Assembly: GCF_030683065.1 (NCBI RefSeq) | Contig: NZ_JAUXMX010000030.1 | Location: 62,001-126,000 of the forward strand | Direction of reading: 5' to 3' | Origin: Pseudomonas sp. | Lineage (GTDB): Bacteria; Pseudomonadota; Gammaproteobacteria; Pseudomonadales; Pseudomonadaceae | Length of the DNA stretch: 64,000 nucleotides | Shown here: in pieces, positions 1-8,090 of the stretch | Numbering within the stretch: the first letter of the stretch is position 1 | Layout: every line of letters starts with the position of its first letter | The notes under the pieces: model-generated | The model's database searches: none | What the model was told of the DNA's origin: nothing | The model's input: the letters and a program-made list of their open reading frames with translations, nothing else | Program-made: the position numbers and the translations under genes

Positions 1-190
1 TGTAGTCGCGCACGTCGCAGCGCTGGGTGAAGCCATCACCACCGGCTGCACGGACCAACTCCAGGGTTTCGGCGAGGCCCGCCTCGTTGACATCGGCGAG
101 CGCCAGACGCCAGCCCTCGCGCGCCCAGCGCAGGGCGATTTCACGACCCAACCCGGAACCCGCGCCGGTAATCATCATGCGATTTTGCAT
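1..190 (-). CDS. SDR family oxidoreductase (N-terminal part, runs off the window)
   Basis: The first 63 codons of a short-chain dehydrogenase/reductase are present. The start ATG is at 190, followed by MQNRMMITGAGSGLGREIA. The TGxxxGxG nucleotide-binding signature (TGAGSGLG) is at residues 8-15, and an acidic residue follows beta-2 (ALADVN). This is the N-terminal half of the Rossmann fold that binds NAD(P)H. The catalytic Ser-Tyr-Lys region lies outside the window, so the substrate cannot be guessed. An AAGGCGA stretch upstream could act as ribosome binding site. Confidence 0.85.
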   Translation of the reverse strand, partial: MQNRMMITGAGSGLGREIALRWAREGWRLALADVNEAGLAETLELVRAAGGDGFTQRCDVRDY

Positions 191-310
191 ATGGAAGTCG
201 CCTTGTTGTGCGATGGAAGACAGGGCGCAGTGTAGCCAAGGAAATAATCAGCCCCACGCACCATCATGTTGCTGAATGACCAGAGCAAACTGCAGCCACT
301 GGCAAGCCGG

Positions 311-676
311 CTAGCGGCCGCGCCAACGCCAGAGCAAAAGGCCGTACACCAGCAGGTTCGGCAACACGACCAAGACCGCCAGCCACAGCTGGATACCGGG
401 CGTAAGCCCGGCCGGGTAGATGATCGGCAGCAGGTAGTGCTCAACAAAACCAGCGCCGTAGCCCGCTTCTCCGGCAGCCTGACGCAAGGCATTTTCCAGT
501 GGTGTCAGTGGGCACAGCCACTGCTGTGCTTCGACTGTCGCAGCCCAGAGCACGGCAGGCAGGTGCAGCCAGGCCAGCCAACGCCAGCGCAACACCAGCA
601 CGCCACCCAGCAGCGCAAAAACAATGAACAACAGATGCACAAGCAGCACAGCATCGGCAGCCAGACTCAGGAGCAT
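311..676 (-). CDS. DUF2784 family small membrane protein
   Basis: A 121-residue, almost entirely hydrophobic protein. It has about three to four membrane helices, beginning with LLVHLLFIVFALLGGVLVL, and a conserved loop containing CPLTPLENALR followed by GYGAGFVEHYLLPIIYP. This is the recognisable layout of the DUF2784 family, whose function is unknown. It is followed on the same strand by an SDR gene and preceded by a strong terminator, so it is probably transcribed from its own promoter just upstream of 676. No enzymatic motif is visible. Confidence 0.8.
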   Translation of the reverse strand: MLLSLAADAVLLVHLLFIVFALLGGVLVLRWRWLAWLHLPAVLWAATVEAQQWLCPLTPLENALRQAAGEAGYGAGFVEHYLLPIIYPAGLTPGIQLWLAVLVVLPNLLVYGLLLWRWRGR

Positions 677-774
677 GGCGTTATTCCACCTTGAGTAGGT
701 TGAAGCTAACCCACGATAACCCCGTGGCGAGCATCAGGCGACAGCTACCGGCTCAGCGCCTGTAGGGCCGACAT

Positions 775-807
775 AAAAAAACCGCGACCCTGAGGCCGCG
801 GTTTTTT
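775..807 (-). terminator. Rho-independent terminator (bidirectional form)
   Basis: A perfect stem of AAAAAACCGCG pairing with CGCGGTTTTTT, with a short loop. A-rich on one side and T-rich on the other, it can end transcription in either direction. It lies 18 bases past the stop of the RND gene and most likely ends the DUF1302-DUF1329-YCF48-RND transcript. Confidence 0.85.
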
Positions 808-824
808 AGTGCTGCGCCTACCTA

Positions 825-3179
825 TCAGCCCTTGTTACGCAGCTTCTCCGGATTGATCAGGAAGCGCGCCAGTGCCGGCAGCAGCCAGATCGCGCCGATC
901 ATGTTCCAGAGGAACATGAAAGTCAGCATCAGGCCCATGTCGGCCTGGAACTTGATCGCCGAGAACATCCAGGTCGCCACACCGATCGCCAGGCACACGC
1001 CGGTGAACAGCACGGCCTTACCGGTCGACTTGAGGGTCTCGTAGTAAGCCTCCTGCAACGACAGCCCTTGGCGCAGGAAGGTTTCCAGGCGACTGTAGAT
1101 ATAGATGCCGTAGTCGACACCGATACCCACACCCAGGGCAATCACCGGCAGGGTTGCCACCTTGACCCCGATACCCATGTAAGCCATCAGCGCGTTACCC
1201 AACACCGAGGTCAACACCAGCGGCAAAATCACACACAAGGTGGCGGCAATCGAGCGGAATGTCAGCAAGCACATGATGCTCACTGCGGCATAGACCGCCA
1301 GCAGCATGGTGGTCTCGGACGCTGCGATCACCTCGTTGGTGGCCGCTTCGATACCGGCGTTACCGGCCGCCAGGATGAACTCCAGGCCTTCCTTGTTGGT
1401 TTCCTTGGCGAAGTCTTCGACCACCGCAACCGCACGCTCAAGGGTTTCGGCCTTGTGGTCGTTGAGGAACACCAGTACCGGCGCCACCGAACAATCAGCG
1501 TTATACAAGCCGTCGGCGCGGGCGATGGAGTTGTTCAGCACGTCCTGGTTACGCGACAGGGTTTCCCATTTCAGGTTGCCTTCGTTCATGCCCTTGATCA
1601 CCTGGCGCGACACCGTGACCATGGAGATGGCCGACTGCACGCCCTCGGTGTTTTCCATGGTCCACATCAGCTCGTCCATGGCTGACAAGGTCTGGTGGGT
1701 CGAGCAGCCTTCCGATCCGGTCTTGACCATCACCACCAGCACATCGGAGCTGGTCGAGTAGTTGCGGATGACGAAATCGTTATCCAGGTTGTAGCGCGAA
1801 TCAGGGTGCAGTTCGGGCGCGCCCTGATCGAGATCGCCAATCTTCAGATTCTGGCCATACCAGGCACCACCGGCCAAAGCCACCACGGCAATCAGCACAG
1901 ACACCGGCGCAACCATCGGGTGGGCGCAGTTGGAAATCATACGCCAGACCGGATGGTCTTTGGCCGCCTCTTCACGGCTGACCTTGACCGCCTTCTTGCT
2001 GATGCCAATGTAGGAAATCATCACTGGCAGCAGGATCAGGTTGGTCAGAATGATCACCGCCACACCCAACGATGCGCCGATAGCCAGCTCGCGAATCACA
2101 CCAATATCGATCAGCAGCAGGGTGATAAAGCCGACCGCATCAGACAGCAAGGCGACCAAGCCGGGTATGAACAATTGACGGAACGCCATACGCGCGGCAG
2201 CCAACGGGGTCGTTGCCTCGCCCGAGGCCATGGCAATACCGTTGATCTTCTGTACGCCATGGGAAATACCAATGGCGAATACCAGGAACGGCACCAGCAT
2301 CGAATAAGGGTCAAGACCGAAACCCAGGGTATGCAACAGGCCTAGCTGCCAGATCACGGCGATCAAGGTTGTGCTGATGACCACAATGGTGCTTTTGAAA
2401 CAGTTGGTGAACCACAGCAGCAACACGAAGGTGATGCCAATGGCCACGGCAAAAAACATCGCCACGCCAACCAGACCATCGATCAAATCGCCGACTTTCT
2501 TGGCGAAGCCGATGATGTGTACCTTCACATTGGGGTTTTGCGTCTGGAACTTCTCGCGAATCTTATCTTCCAGCTCGTGGGAGAACGCCTGGTAGTCGAG
2601 CGGAATCAGCTTGCTCTGGTCGTTAGGGTCCGGATAAGACTCAAGCAACGGCACATCGACGATGCTCGACTTGAAGTTGTTGGCCACCAGCCGGCCGACC
2701 TGCCCGGATTTGAGAATATTGCTGCGCAACTCCTCCAGGCTGTCGGAGGAGCCATCATAGGTCTGCGGAATCACTTCGCCGCCAGCGAAACCCTCTTCGG
2801 TCACCTCGGTCCAGCGAACGCTCGGGCTCCACAGCGATTTCAGACCGGAGCGATCGACACCGGAAATGTAGAACACTTCATCGTTGATCAGCCGCAGCGT
2901 CTCCATGTACTCCTTGGAGAAGATGTCACCGTCGAGCGCCTCCACCGAGATGCGCACGGTATTGCCCAGGTTCGCCAGATCGTTGCGATGCTCGATCATC
3001 TTCTGGATGTAGGGATGGCCCAGCGGGATCATCTTTTCGAAGCTGGTTTGTGGACGCACCTGCGCAGCTTGATAGAACAGAAACACGCTGATCAGCAGGC
3101 ACAGCACAATCACAGCCGGACGATTGTTGAAGATCAACCGTTCGAGGACAGACGCAGGTTGTTGTTGATGCTTACTCAT
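825..3179 (-). CDS. MMPL/RND superfamily efflux transporter
   Basis: A 784-residue pump of the RND superfamily in the MMPL/HpnN/patched-like branch. It has two tandem halves. Each has one N-terminal helix (first at residues about 19-36), a large periplasmic loop and a block of five helices (about 235-400 and 620-775). Conserved GxGxDYGIYIYSR and GIGISHG-like segments open the transmembrane blocks. These proteins move hydrophobic or lipid-like substrates from the inner membrane using proton motive force. It is the last gene of a cluster with a periplasmic propeller, a DUF1329 protein and a DUF1302 barrel, which suggests an envelope-spanning lipid or hydrophobe export path. GGGAGAG precedes ATG at 3179. 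The substrate is not known. Confidence 0.85.
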   Translation of the reverse strand: MSKHQQQPASVLERLIFNNRPAVIVLCLLISVFLFYQAAQVRPQTSFEKMIPLGHPYIQKMIEHRNDLANLGNTVRISVEALDGDIFSKEYMETLRLINDEVFYISGVDRSGLKSLWSPSVRWTEVTEEGFAGGEVIPQTYDGSSDSLEELRSNILKSGQVGRLVANNFKSSIVDVPLLESYPDPNDQSKLIPLDYQAFSHELEDKIREKFQTQNPNVKVHIIGFAKKVGDLIDGLVGVAMFFAVAIGITFVLLLWFTNCFKSTIVVISTTLIAVIWQLGLLHTLGFGLDPYSMLVPFLVFAIGISHGVQKINGIAMASGEATTPLAAARMAFRQLFIPGLVALLSDAVGFITLLLIDIGVIRELAIGASLGVAVIILTNLILLPVMISYIGISKKAVKVSREEAAKDHPVWRMISNCAHPMVAPVSVLIAVVALAGGAWYGQNLKIGDLDQGAPELHPDSRYNLDNDFVIRNYSTSSDVLVVMVKTGSEGCSTHQTLSAMDELMWTMENTEGVQSAISMVTVSRQVIKGMNEGNLKWETLSRNQDVLNNSIARADGLYNADCSVAPVLVFLNDHKAETLERAVAVVEDFAKETNKEGLEFILAAGNAGIEAATNEVIAASETTMLLAVYAAVSIMCLLTFRSIAATLCVILPLVLTSVLGNALMAYMGIGVKVATLPVIALGVGIGVDYGIYIYSRLETFLRQGLSLQEAYYETLKSTGKAVLFTGVCLAIGVATWMFSAIKFQADMGLMLTFMFLWNMIGAIWLLPALARFLINPEKLRNKG

Positions 3180-3197
3180 GCAAACTCTCCCGGCTTA

Positions 3198-4283
3198 TTA
3201 TTGTTGGCCCAGATCAGCGCCAGTCGGCGAAGCGACATGGACGCCGCCCTGCCCCACCAGAATCAGGTTGCCGTTATCCAGTGCAGTGACACCCGCCAGC
3301 GAGAGCCGGTCGGTGCGATTGAGCAAGCTGAAGCTGCGACCATCATCGCCGCTTTTCAGCACGCTGCCGCCATGCCCAACCACCACGATCGAGCCGTCGG
3401 CAAATCGATTGCCATCGGCTAAACCGAATTCCAGCGGGCCATTATTCGGGGTATTCAGCGCGATCTGCTGCCAGCTGTCACCGAAGTCGGCGGAGCGGAA
3501 CAGGTGGCCACGCAGGCCATAGACCAGCAGGCTGCCAGACTCGCCGGTGCCCAGCGCACCAAACAGTGAACCCTCATAGGGCCCCTGGATGGTTTCCCAG
3601 GTTTGCCCCAGATCGGCCGAGCGGAACATGCCGCCCAGTTCGCCGACGACGAACAACCCTGCATCCTTGACCGCGACGATGGCGTTCAGGTGGTAACCGT
3701 CTTCGCTATCGAGACGATCGCTGACATCTTCCCAGCGCTTGCCGCCATCGTTTGTCGTGAACAGCGCACCGTAGGCGCCGACGACAAAACCAGTGTTTAC
3801 ATCCTGGAACCAGACATCCAGGAAAGGCGAGCCTTCCTCGCGCTGCAGGTCCTCGAACTGTTTGACCCAGGTGACGCCGCCATCGTTACTGGCGAGAATC
3901 TGTGCATCGTGGCCTACCGCCCAGCCGTGTTGATCATCAACAAAGAACAGCGCGGTAAGCATCTGCCGGGTTGGCACCTTGGCCTGGACCCAGCTGGCGG
4001 CGTTGTCATCGGAGTAGAGGATATGCCCGCGATCACCCAAAGCCACCAAGCGCTGGCCAGCACGCGTGACATCCAACAACAGCTTCTCAACTGCTTTCGG
4101 CGATTCGATCGAGTAACGGACGGCTGAATCAGCGGCGGTTTGCGCCTGCAACGGCGCGGCAGCGAACAGCACAATCGACAGCACACTGCAGAGCGAAAGC
4201 GCTTTGACCAACGACGAGTAGACACTCAACGCCGGTACGTTGAACAGACCGGCCCGGGTGCGCCGCATGATGGGCTCACTCAT
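3198..4283 (-). CDS. YCF48/BNR-repeat beta-propeller protein, exported
   Basis: A 361-residue protein with a positively charged N-terminus and a hydrophobic segment ending near LFAAAPLQAQ (about residue 47), which fits Sec export. The mature part contains repeated S-x-D-x-G-x-x-W blades (for example NDGGVTWV, NDGGKRWE, ADLGQTWE, ADFGDSWQ), the signature of YCF48/HCF136-type photosystem assembly propellers and sialidase-like folds. In non-photosynthetic bacteria these proteins usually sit next to RND pumps as here, presumably as periplasmic scaffolds or adaptors. Ribosome binding site AAGGGGAAGG precedes ATG 4283. The RND gene follows after 18 bases. Confidence 0.85.
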   Translation of the reverse strand: MSEPIMRRTRAGLFNVPALSVYSSLVKALSLCSVLSIVLFAAAPLQAQTAADSAVRYSIESPKAVEKLLLDVTRAGQRLVALGDRGHILYSDDNAASWVQAKVPTRQMLTALFFVDDQHGWAVGHDAQILASNDGGVTWVKQFEDLQREEGSPFLDVWFQDVNTGFVVGAYGALFTTNDGGKRWEDVSDRLDSEDGYHLNAIVAVKDAGLFVVGELGGMFRSADLGQTWETIQGPYEGSLFGALGTGESGSLLVYGLRGHLFRSADFGDSWQQIALNTPNNGPLEFGLADGNRFADGSIVVVGHGGSVLKSGDDGRSFSLLNRTDRLSLAGVTALDNGNLILVGQGGVHVASPTGADLGQQ

Positions 4284-4438
4284 ATACCTTCCCCTTATTT
4301 TTATCGGTGGTCCTGCTTTTTAGCAGACCGCCTATGCTAGCGAGCTTTTGAAAGACCTGACAATCAGCGTGACGTTATGTTTTGTTAAAGCCAGCCCGCA
4401 TGATTGAGCGCTTATTCGATTTATTGATAGGCAAAGCT

Positions 4439-4457
4439 GGCCGCCACTGTAGCGGCC
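4439..4457. repeat. Hairpin in the DUF1329/YCF48 gap
   Basis: GGCCGC and GCGGCC arms with a 7-base loop, followed by TTTT on the plus strand only. It sits just past the DUF1329 stop, where it could weakly attenuate or process the minus-strand operon transcript. It lacks a U-tract in that direction, so termination is doubtful. Confidence 0.4.
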
Positions 4458-4479
4458 TTTTGCCAACACTACACGAACA

Positions 4480-5847
4480 TCAGCGGGTGCCGCGACGGCG
4501 CAAGGCCGCCGGCTTGAAGTAGCCGTCATCTGGAACCGGCTGACTGAAGTCGATGGTGCCTGACTCTTGGTTATCCAGGTTCTGTACGTGGTAACGACGC
4601 GCCTGCAGATCGTGGAAAACGTCCAGCGCCGACCAGGTGGTGGGTAACTCGTAGTAGTTCTTCAGGTAGGCGATTGATACGCGCCACAACTGGCCACGAC
4701 CGTCGTACTGATCGACCACCGCCGCTTGCCAGCTGTCCTCATCGAGATACAGGGTGCGCCTGGAGTAGATGTGCCGGGCAGTAGATTTCAGTGTGCCTTC
4801 GACAACCCACACCCGGTGCAACTCGTGACGGGTGAACGCCGGGTTCAAATGACCGACCTGCAGCAGCTCCTTGTAGCTGACCGCAGGGCTGGTCACTTGA
4901 TAGTTGTTGTAGGGAATGTAGATTTCCTGCTTGCCCAGCAGCTGCCAGTCATAGCGATCCGGAGCACCGTTGAACATGTCGGTGTCGTCGGCGGTGCGTA
5001 AGCCATCGGCAACGTCAATCGGCGTGTCATACGCCAGATTCGGTGCACGCCGCACACGGCGCTGACCAGGGCTGTAACCCCAGGCCTGGCGCGCCTCCTT
5101 GACCTGATCGAGCTTCTCGTGAACCAGCACCGCACCACCGGCCAGACGCGCCGGACTTTTGGTAAATGACAGGTAATAGAACAGGTTGTTGTCCAGATCG
5201 CGGTAGGAGCCTTGCGGGTCGTAGTATTTGAACAGCGCCTCCTGCTGCGAGGTCACCAGCGAGTAGGCACCGTTGCGCTGCACCGCCACTTCCGAAGCGC
5301 GGCGCACAATATAGTGGCCACGGTAGCGGGCAATGTGGTTCCACAAGGCTTCAACACCGCTGCGCGGGATCGGGAATGGAATAGCCCCATAGGCATCGGC
5401 AAAGCCATTGCCACCGTCCAGCAGCCTGGCGCTGGTAGCGTTTTTCTGAATGTTGTCGTAGACCCACTGCGGCGCCGACCCCGAGCGGCGAGATTGATAG
5501 ACCGGCATCTGGTAGCTGTCCGGGTAGCTCTCGAACAGCGCGAGCTGGCCTGCTGTCAGGTTGCTTTGGTACTGCTGCAGGTTGGCGCTGGTGATGGTGA
5601 ACAGCGGCCGGTCGGCAGCAAATGGATCCGGATGGTGCTGGCCAGCAGCTTGGTATTGCGCAGGCGCCTGGGTGATCCCGCCGGTCCACGCTGGAATAGT
5701 GCCGGCGGCATTGCCCGCACGTTGGGCACCGAACGGCGTTAGCGTCGTGCCCAGACTGGCCGCTTCATCTGCGCTAACCGCTGCCAGCAGGGAACCTGCG
5801 CACAGCGACAGCATGATGGCCGCGACCAGCGAATGCATGTTCAGCAT
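4480..5847 (-). CDS. DUF1329 family periplasmic protein
   Basis: A 455-residue exported protein. The start is placed at the ATG at 5847, preceded by GGAGAG and giving a clean signal peptide (MLNMHSLVAAIMLSLCAGSL, cleavage near LLAAVSA). The family hallmark follows: an N-terminal LTPFGAQRAGNAAGTIPAWTGG block and long beta-rich segments with RRTLYLDEDSWQ and EGTLK-type strands. I recall DUF1329 as related to the LolA/LolB/LppX lipid-carrier fold, and it is nearly always paired with DUF1302. Here it lies 69 bases after the DUF1302 gene. A role in shuttling a hydrophobic ligand across the periplasm is inference. Confidence 0.88.
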   Translation of the reverse strand: MLNMHSLVAAIMLSLCAGSLLAAVSADEAASLGTTLTPFGAQRAGNAAGTIPAWTGGITQAPAQYQAAGQHHPDPFAADRPLFTITSANLQQYQSNLTAGQLALFESYPDSYQMPVYQSRRSGSAPQWVYDNIQKNATSARLLDGGNGFADAYGAIPFPIPRSGVEALWNHIARYRGHYIVRRASEVAVQRNGAYSLVTSQQEALFKYYDPQGSYRDLDNNLFYYLSFTKSPARLAGGAVLVHEKLDQVKEARQAWGYSPGQRRVRRAPNLAYDTPIDVADGLRTADDTDMFNGAPDRYDWQLLGKQEIYIPYNNYQVTSPAVSYKELLQVGHLNPAFTRHELHRVWVVEGTLKSTARHIYSRRTLYLDEDSWQAAVVDQYDGRGQLWRVSIAYLKNYYELPTTWSALDVFHDLQARRYHVQNLDNQESGTIDFSQPVPDDGYFKPAALRRRGTR

Positions 5848-5916
5848 GGTGACTCTCCGTGATAACTCATCGAGCACGTACCTGCTGCACGCCTGGGGCA
5901 TGGCCAGCGATGCACA

Positions 5917-7887
5917 TCAGAAGGAATACTTGACGTTGGCACCGACACTGTCGCGGTCACGCCCTGCGTTGTTCTGCCCGGCACCATAGAACTCGGTGTA
6001 CTGCAGCTCGGCTTGCAGGCTGTTCAGGTAGCTGGCCCGCAGACCAAGGGTATGAGCCTTGCGACCCTCGATGAAGTTGCCGGTCTGGTGCGCATTGCCC
6101 TCGAAGTCATGCTTGAACACCGCGAAGGGCGACAGATTGATCCCGGCATAGACATCGTTCCAGGTGCCGGACAGCAACAGGGTGTAGCCGTAGGCGTTCT
6201 TGTTGATCTGATCGTCGCGTTCGTAACCGGAGATATAGGAACCATCACCACGCCCGACGTAATAGCGCGTGCCGTTGCGTGAACGGTACTGCAGGTCGCT
6301 GCCGCGGATGTGCTCGGATGCCAGCTCGACCACACCCAGCAACGCGTCGAAGCCGAGTCTGGGGCCAAAGCTGTAAATACTGCCCAGCGAGCCGTTAAAG
6401 GCCTCGACCCGTTCGTAGCTGTGGATCTGCTGGTTTCGCGTGACCAACTGCCCACCGACATTGACCACATCGCCATTAGCCAGGGGCAACGCCTGGCTGA
6501 GCAAATCACCCAGCAGATCGTTGCTGGCGGCGATGCCGATGGGCAGGTTGGGCCGGTAGGCCAACTCACCAAACACCGACGCCTCACCCAGGGTGGTATT
6601 GAAGCTCATGCCGTACATGCGAATATCTTCAGCGTACTCGCGACGCCCATTGACCTGGTTCGCCACATCGATGGCGGCAACCCCGGCAGCCCCGGCCAGG
6701 GCTTGCGCGGCGCCCGCATTGCCCATGCCGGCCGCCAGAGTCAGGTCGGCACAACTGGCACCACCAATTGCAGCGCACAGCGCATCGGCATTCACCCCGG
6801 CATAGTCAGCATTCAGGTCGGCGTAAATGGTCGGCTCCTTGGCGTGGTAATTGACCAGGAAGAAACCGAACTCGGTGGCATTAAGCTGTTCGGCGATATA
6901 GCGCAGGGCCACACCAAACTGGCCATCGTCCCTGGCATTCAGATCCGACTGGATATTGGCAACCTTGATCACGCCACGGCTTCGATCATAGAAACCCTGC
7001 CCTTGCAGAAGACCACCACCGACCAATTGGTCATACAAACCGAGGGTCGGCGTTGCGATCTGCGGGATGGCAAAGTTGTCGCTCTGGGTATAGGCCGTAT
7101 TGCCCCCCTCGGCGAACAGATCCGTCTCGGAAAAGTAAGTACCCACCGGGTCGATCGCGGTTTCCTGCCAGTTCCACTGGTAGAAGGTTTCCATCGACAG
7201 GTTATCGCTCAGGCCGATATTGAAACTGAGAGCCGCAACCGGCACCAGCACCTCCCTGACCTCGGCACCCGGTAAACGGAACTTGGCCGCATCGACCGGG
7301 TTGGTGGTGTTGATCGCGCCACGGTAGAACAGGCCCTCCCCCCAATTGAAGACCTGACGTCCAACGCGGGCGGTCAGTGGCATATCCGCGACATCCCAGT
7401 TGCCATACACATAGGCGTCGAGAATCTGCGCGCCACGCCCTGCCTTGTGCCGCGTGGCCGAGGTGAAGCGGTCATCGTTCGGGAAGTTCTGGCTCGGCTG
7501 CCGCGGATCGTTGGCGCTGAGGTAATCGTTACGCTTGTCCATGATCTGGCTGTCATAAAACGCCGTACCGCGGACGAAAACTCCGTAATGACGGTAGTTC
7601 GCCTCCAGGTCAGAGGTGATTTTCAACACCTCGGAAACCAGGCCGGTATCGAAGTTGCGATTGCCATCATTGGCATTAATGTCGTCGTTACTCTTGTCGC
7701 GCCCCTGCACTCGCCAGAGCTGGCCAAAGGACAGCGTGCTGTCGATCGAACCGCTCACTTGCTTGTCGGCAAAGCTGAACTCCACTGCCTGGGCCTGCGC
7801 AAGCAACAACGGCAGAACAGTGGCGAAGCCACACGCCACCTTGGCCGAGACAGCTCGCCGGCGCGTTTTACAAAATTCAACTTCCAT
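5917..7887 (-). CDS. DUF1302 family outer-membrane beta-barrel protein
   Basis: A 656-residue exported protein. The ATG at 7887, with GGTGAAG upstream, gives a signal peptide ending at LLLAQAQA, followed by the mature start VEFSFADKQVSGSIDSTLSF. The remainder alternates amphipathic strands, includes ARVGRQVFNWGEG and ends in the aromatic residue of KYSF, typical of an outer-membrane barrel. DUF1302 proteins are predicted porin-like barrels co-inherited with DUF1329. It is the first gene of the cluster and probably provides the outer-membrane component. Longer upstream starts add a sequence without signal-peptide character. Confidence 0.88.
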   Translation of the reverse strand: MEVEFCKTRRRAVSAKVACGFATVLPLLLAQAQAVEFSFADKQVSGSIDSTLSFGQLWRVQGRDKSNDDINANDGNRNFDTGLVSEVLKITSDLEANYRHYGVFVRGTAFYDSQIMDKRNDYLSANDPRQPSQNFPNDDRFTSATRHKAGRGAQILDAYVYGNWDVADMPLTARVGRQVFNWGEGLFYRGAINTTNPVDAAKFRLPGAEVREVLVPVAALSFNIGLSDNLSMETFYQWNWQETAIDPVGTYFSETDLFAEGGNTAYTQSDNFAIPQIATPTLGLYDQLVGGGLLQGQGFYDRSRGVIKVANIQSDLNARDDGQFGVALRYIAEQLNATEFGFFLVNYHAKEPTIYADLNADYAGVNADALCAAIGGASCADLTLAAGMGNAGAAQALAGAAGVAAIDVANQVNGRREYAEDIRMYGMSFNTTLGEASVFGELAYRPNLPIGIAASNDLLGDLLSQALPLANGDVVNVGGQLVTRNQQIHSYERVEAFNGSLGSIYSFGPRLGFDALLGVVELASEHIRGSDLQYRSRNGTRYYVGRGDGSYISGYERDDQINKNAYGYTLLLSGTWNDVYAGINLSPFAVFKHDFEGNAHQTGNFIEGRKAHTLGLRASYLNSLQAELQYTEFYGAGQNNAGRDRDSVGANVKYSF

Positions 7888-8038
7888 CGAGACTTCACCA
7901 CCGCGTGGACAGATTATTGTGCTTGTGCGGTCTAGTGCCGCCATCAGCCCCGCGCGCATGCAAAACAAACGCAAACACTTACAGCCACGTAGCTACTCAC
8001 GCATAAGGCGCTTTTTGTATCTGCACCTTAGTACCCCA

Positions 8039-8071
8039 AACGTGTTACCGGTCGGTGACCGATAACACGTT
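8039..8071. repeat. 33-bp near-perfect inverted repeat between pepN and the DUF1302 gene
   Basis: Arms AACGTGTTA and TAACACGTT enclose a second inner palindrome, CGGTC-GGT-GACCG, with a single mismatched pair between them. It lies 20 bases past the pepN stop and 152 bases upstream of the DUF1302 start. On the minus strand it is followed only by TTTGGGG, so it could be a weak pepN terminator or a repressor operator for the envelope cluster. Confidence 0.6.
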
Positions 8072-8090
8072 CAGACCCGCGCCGAGGCGG

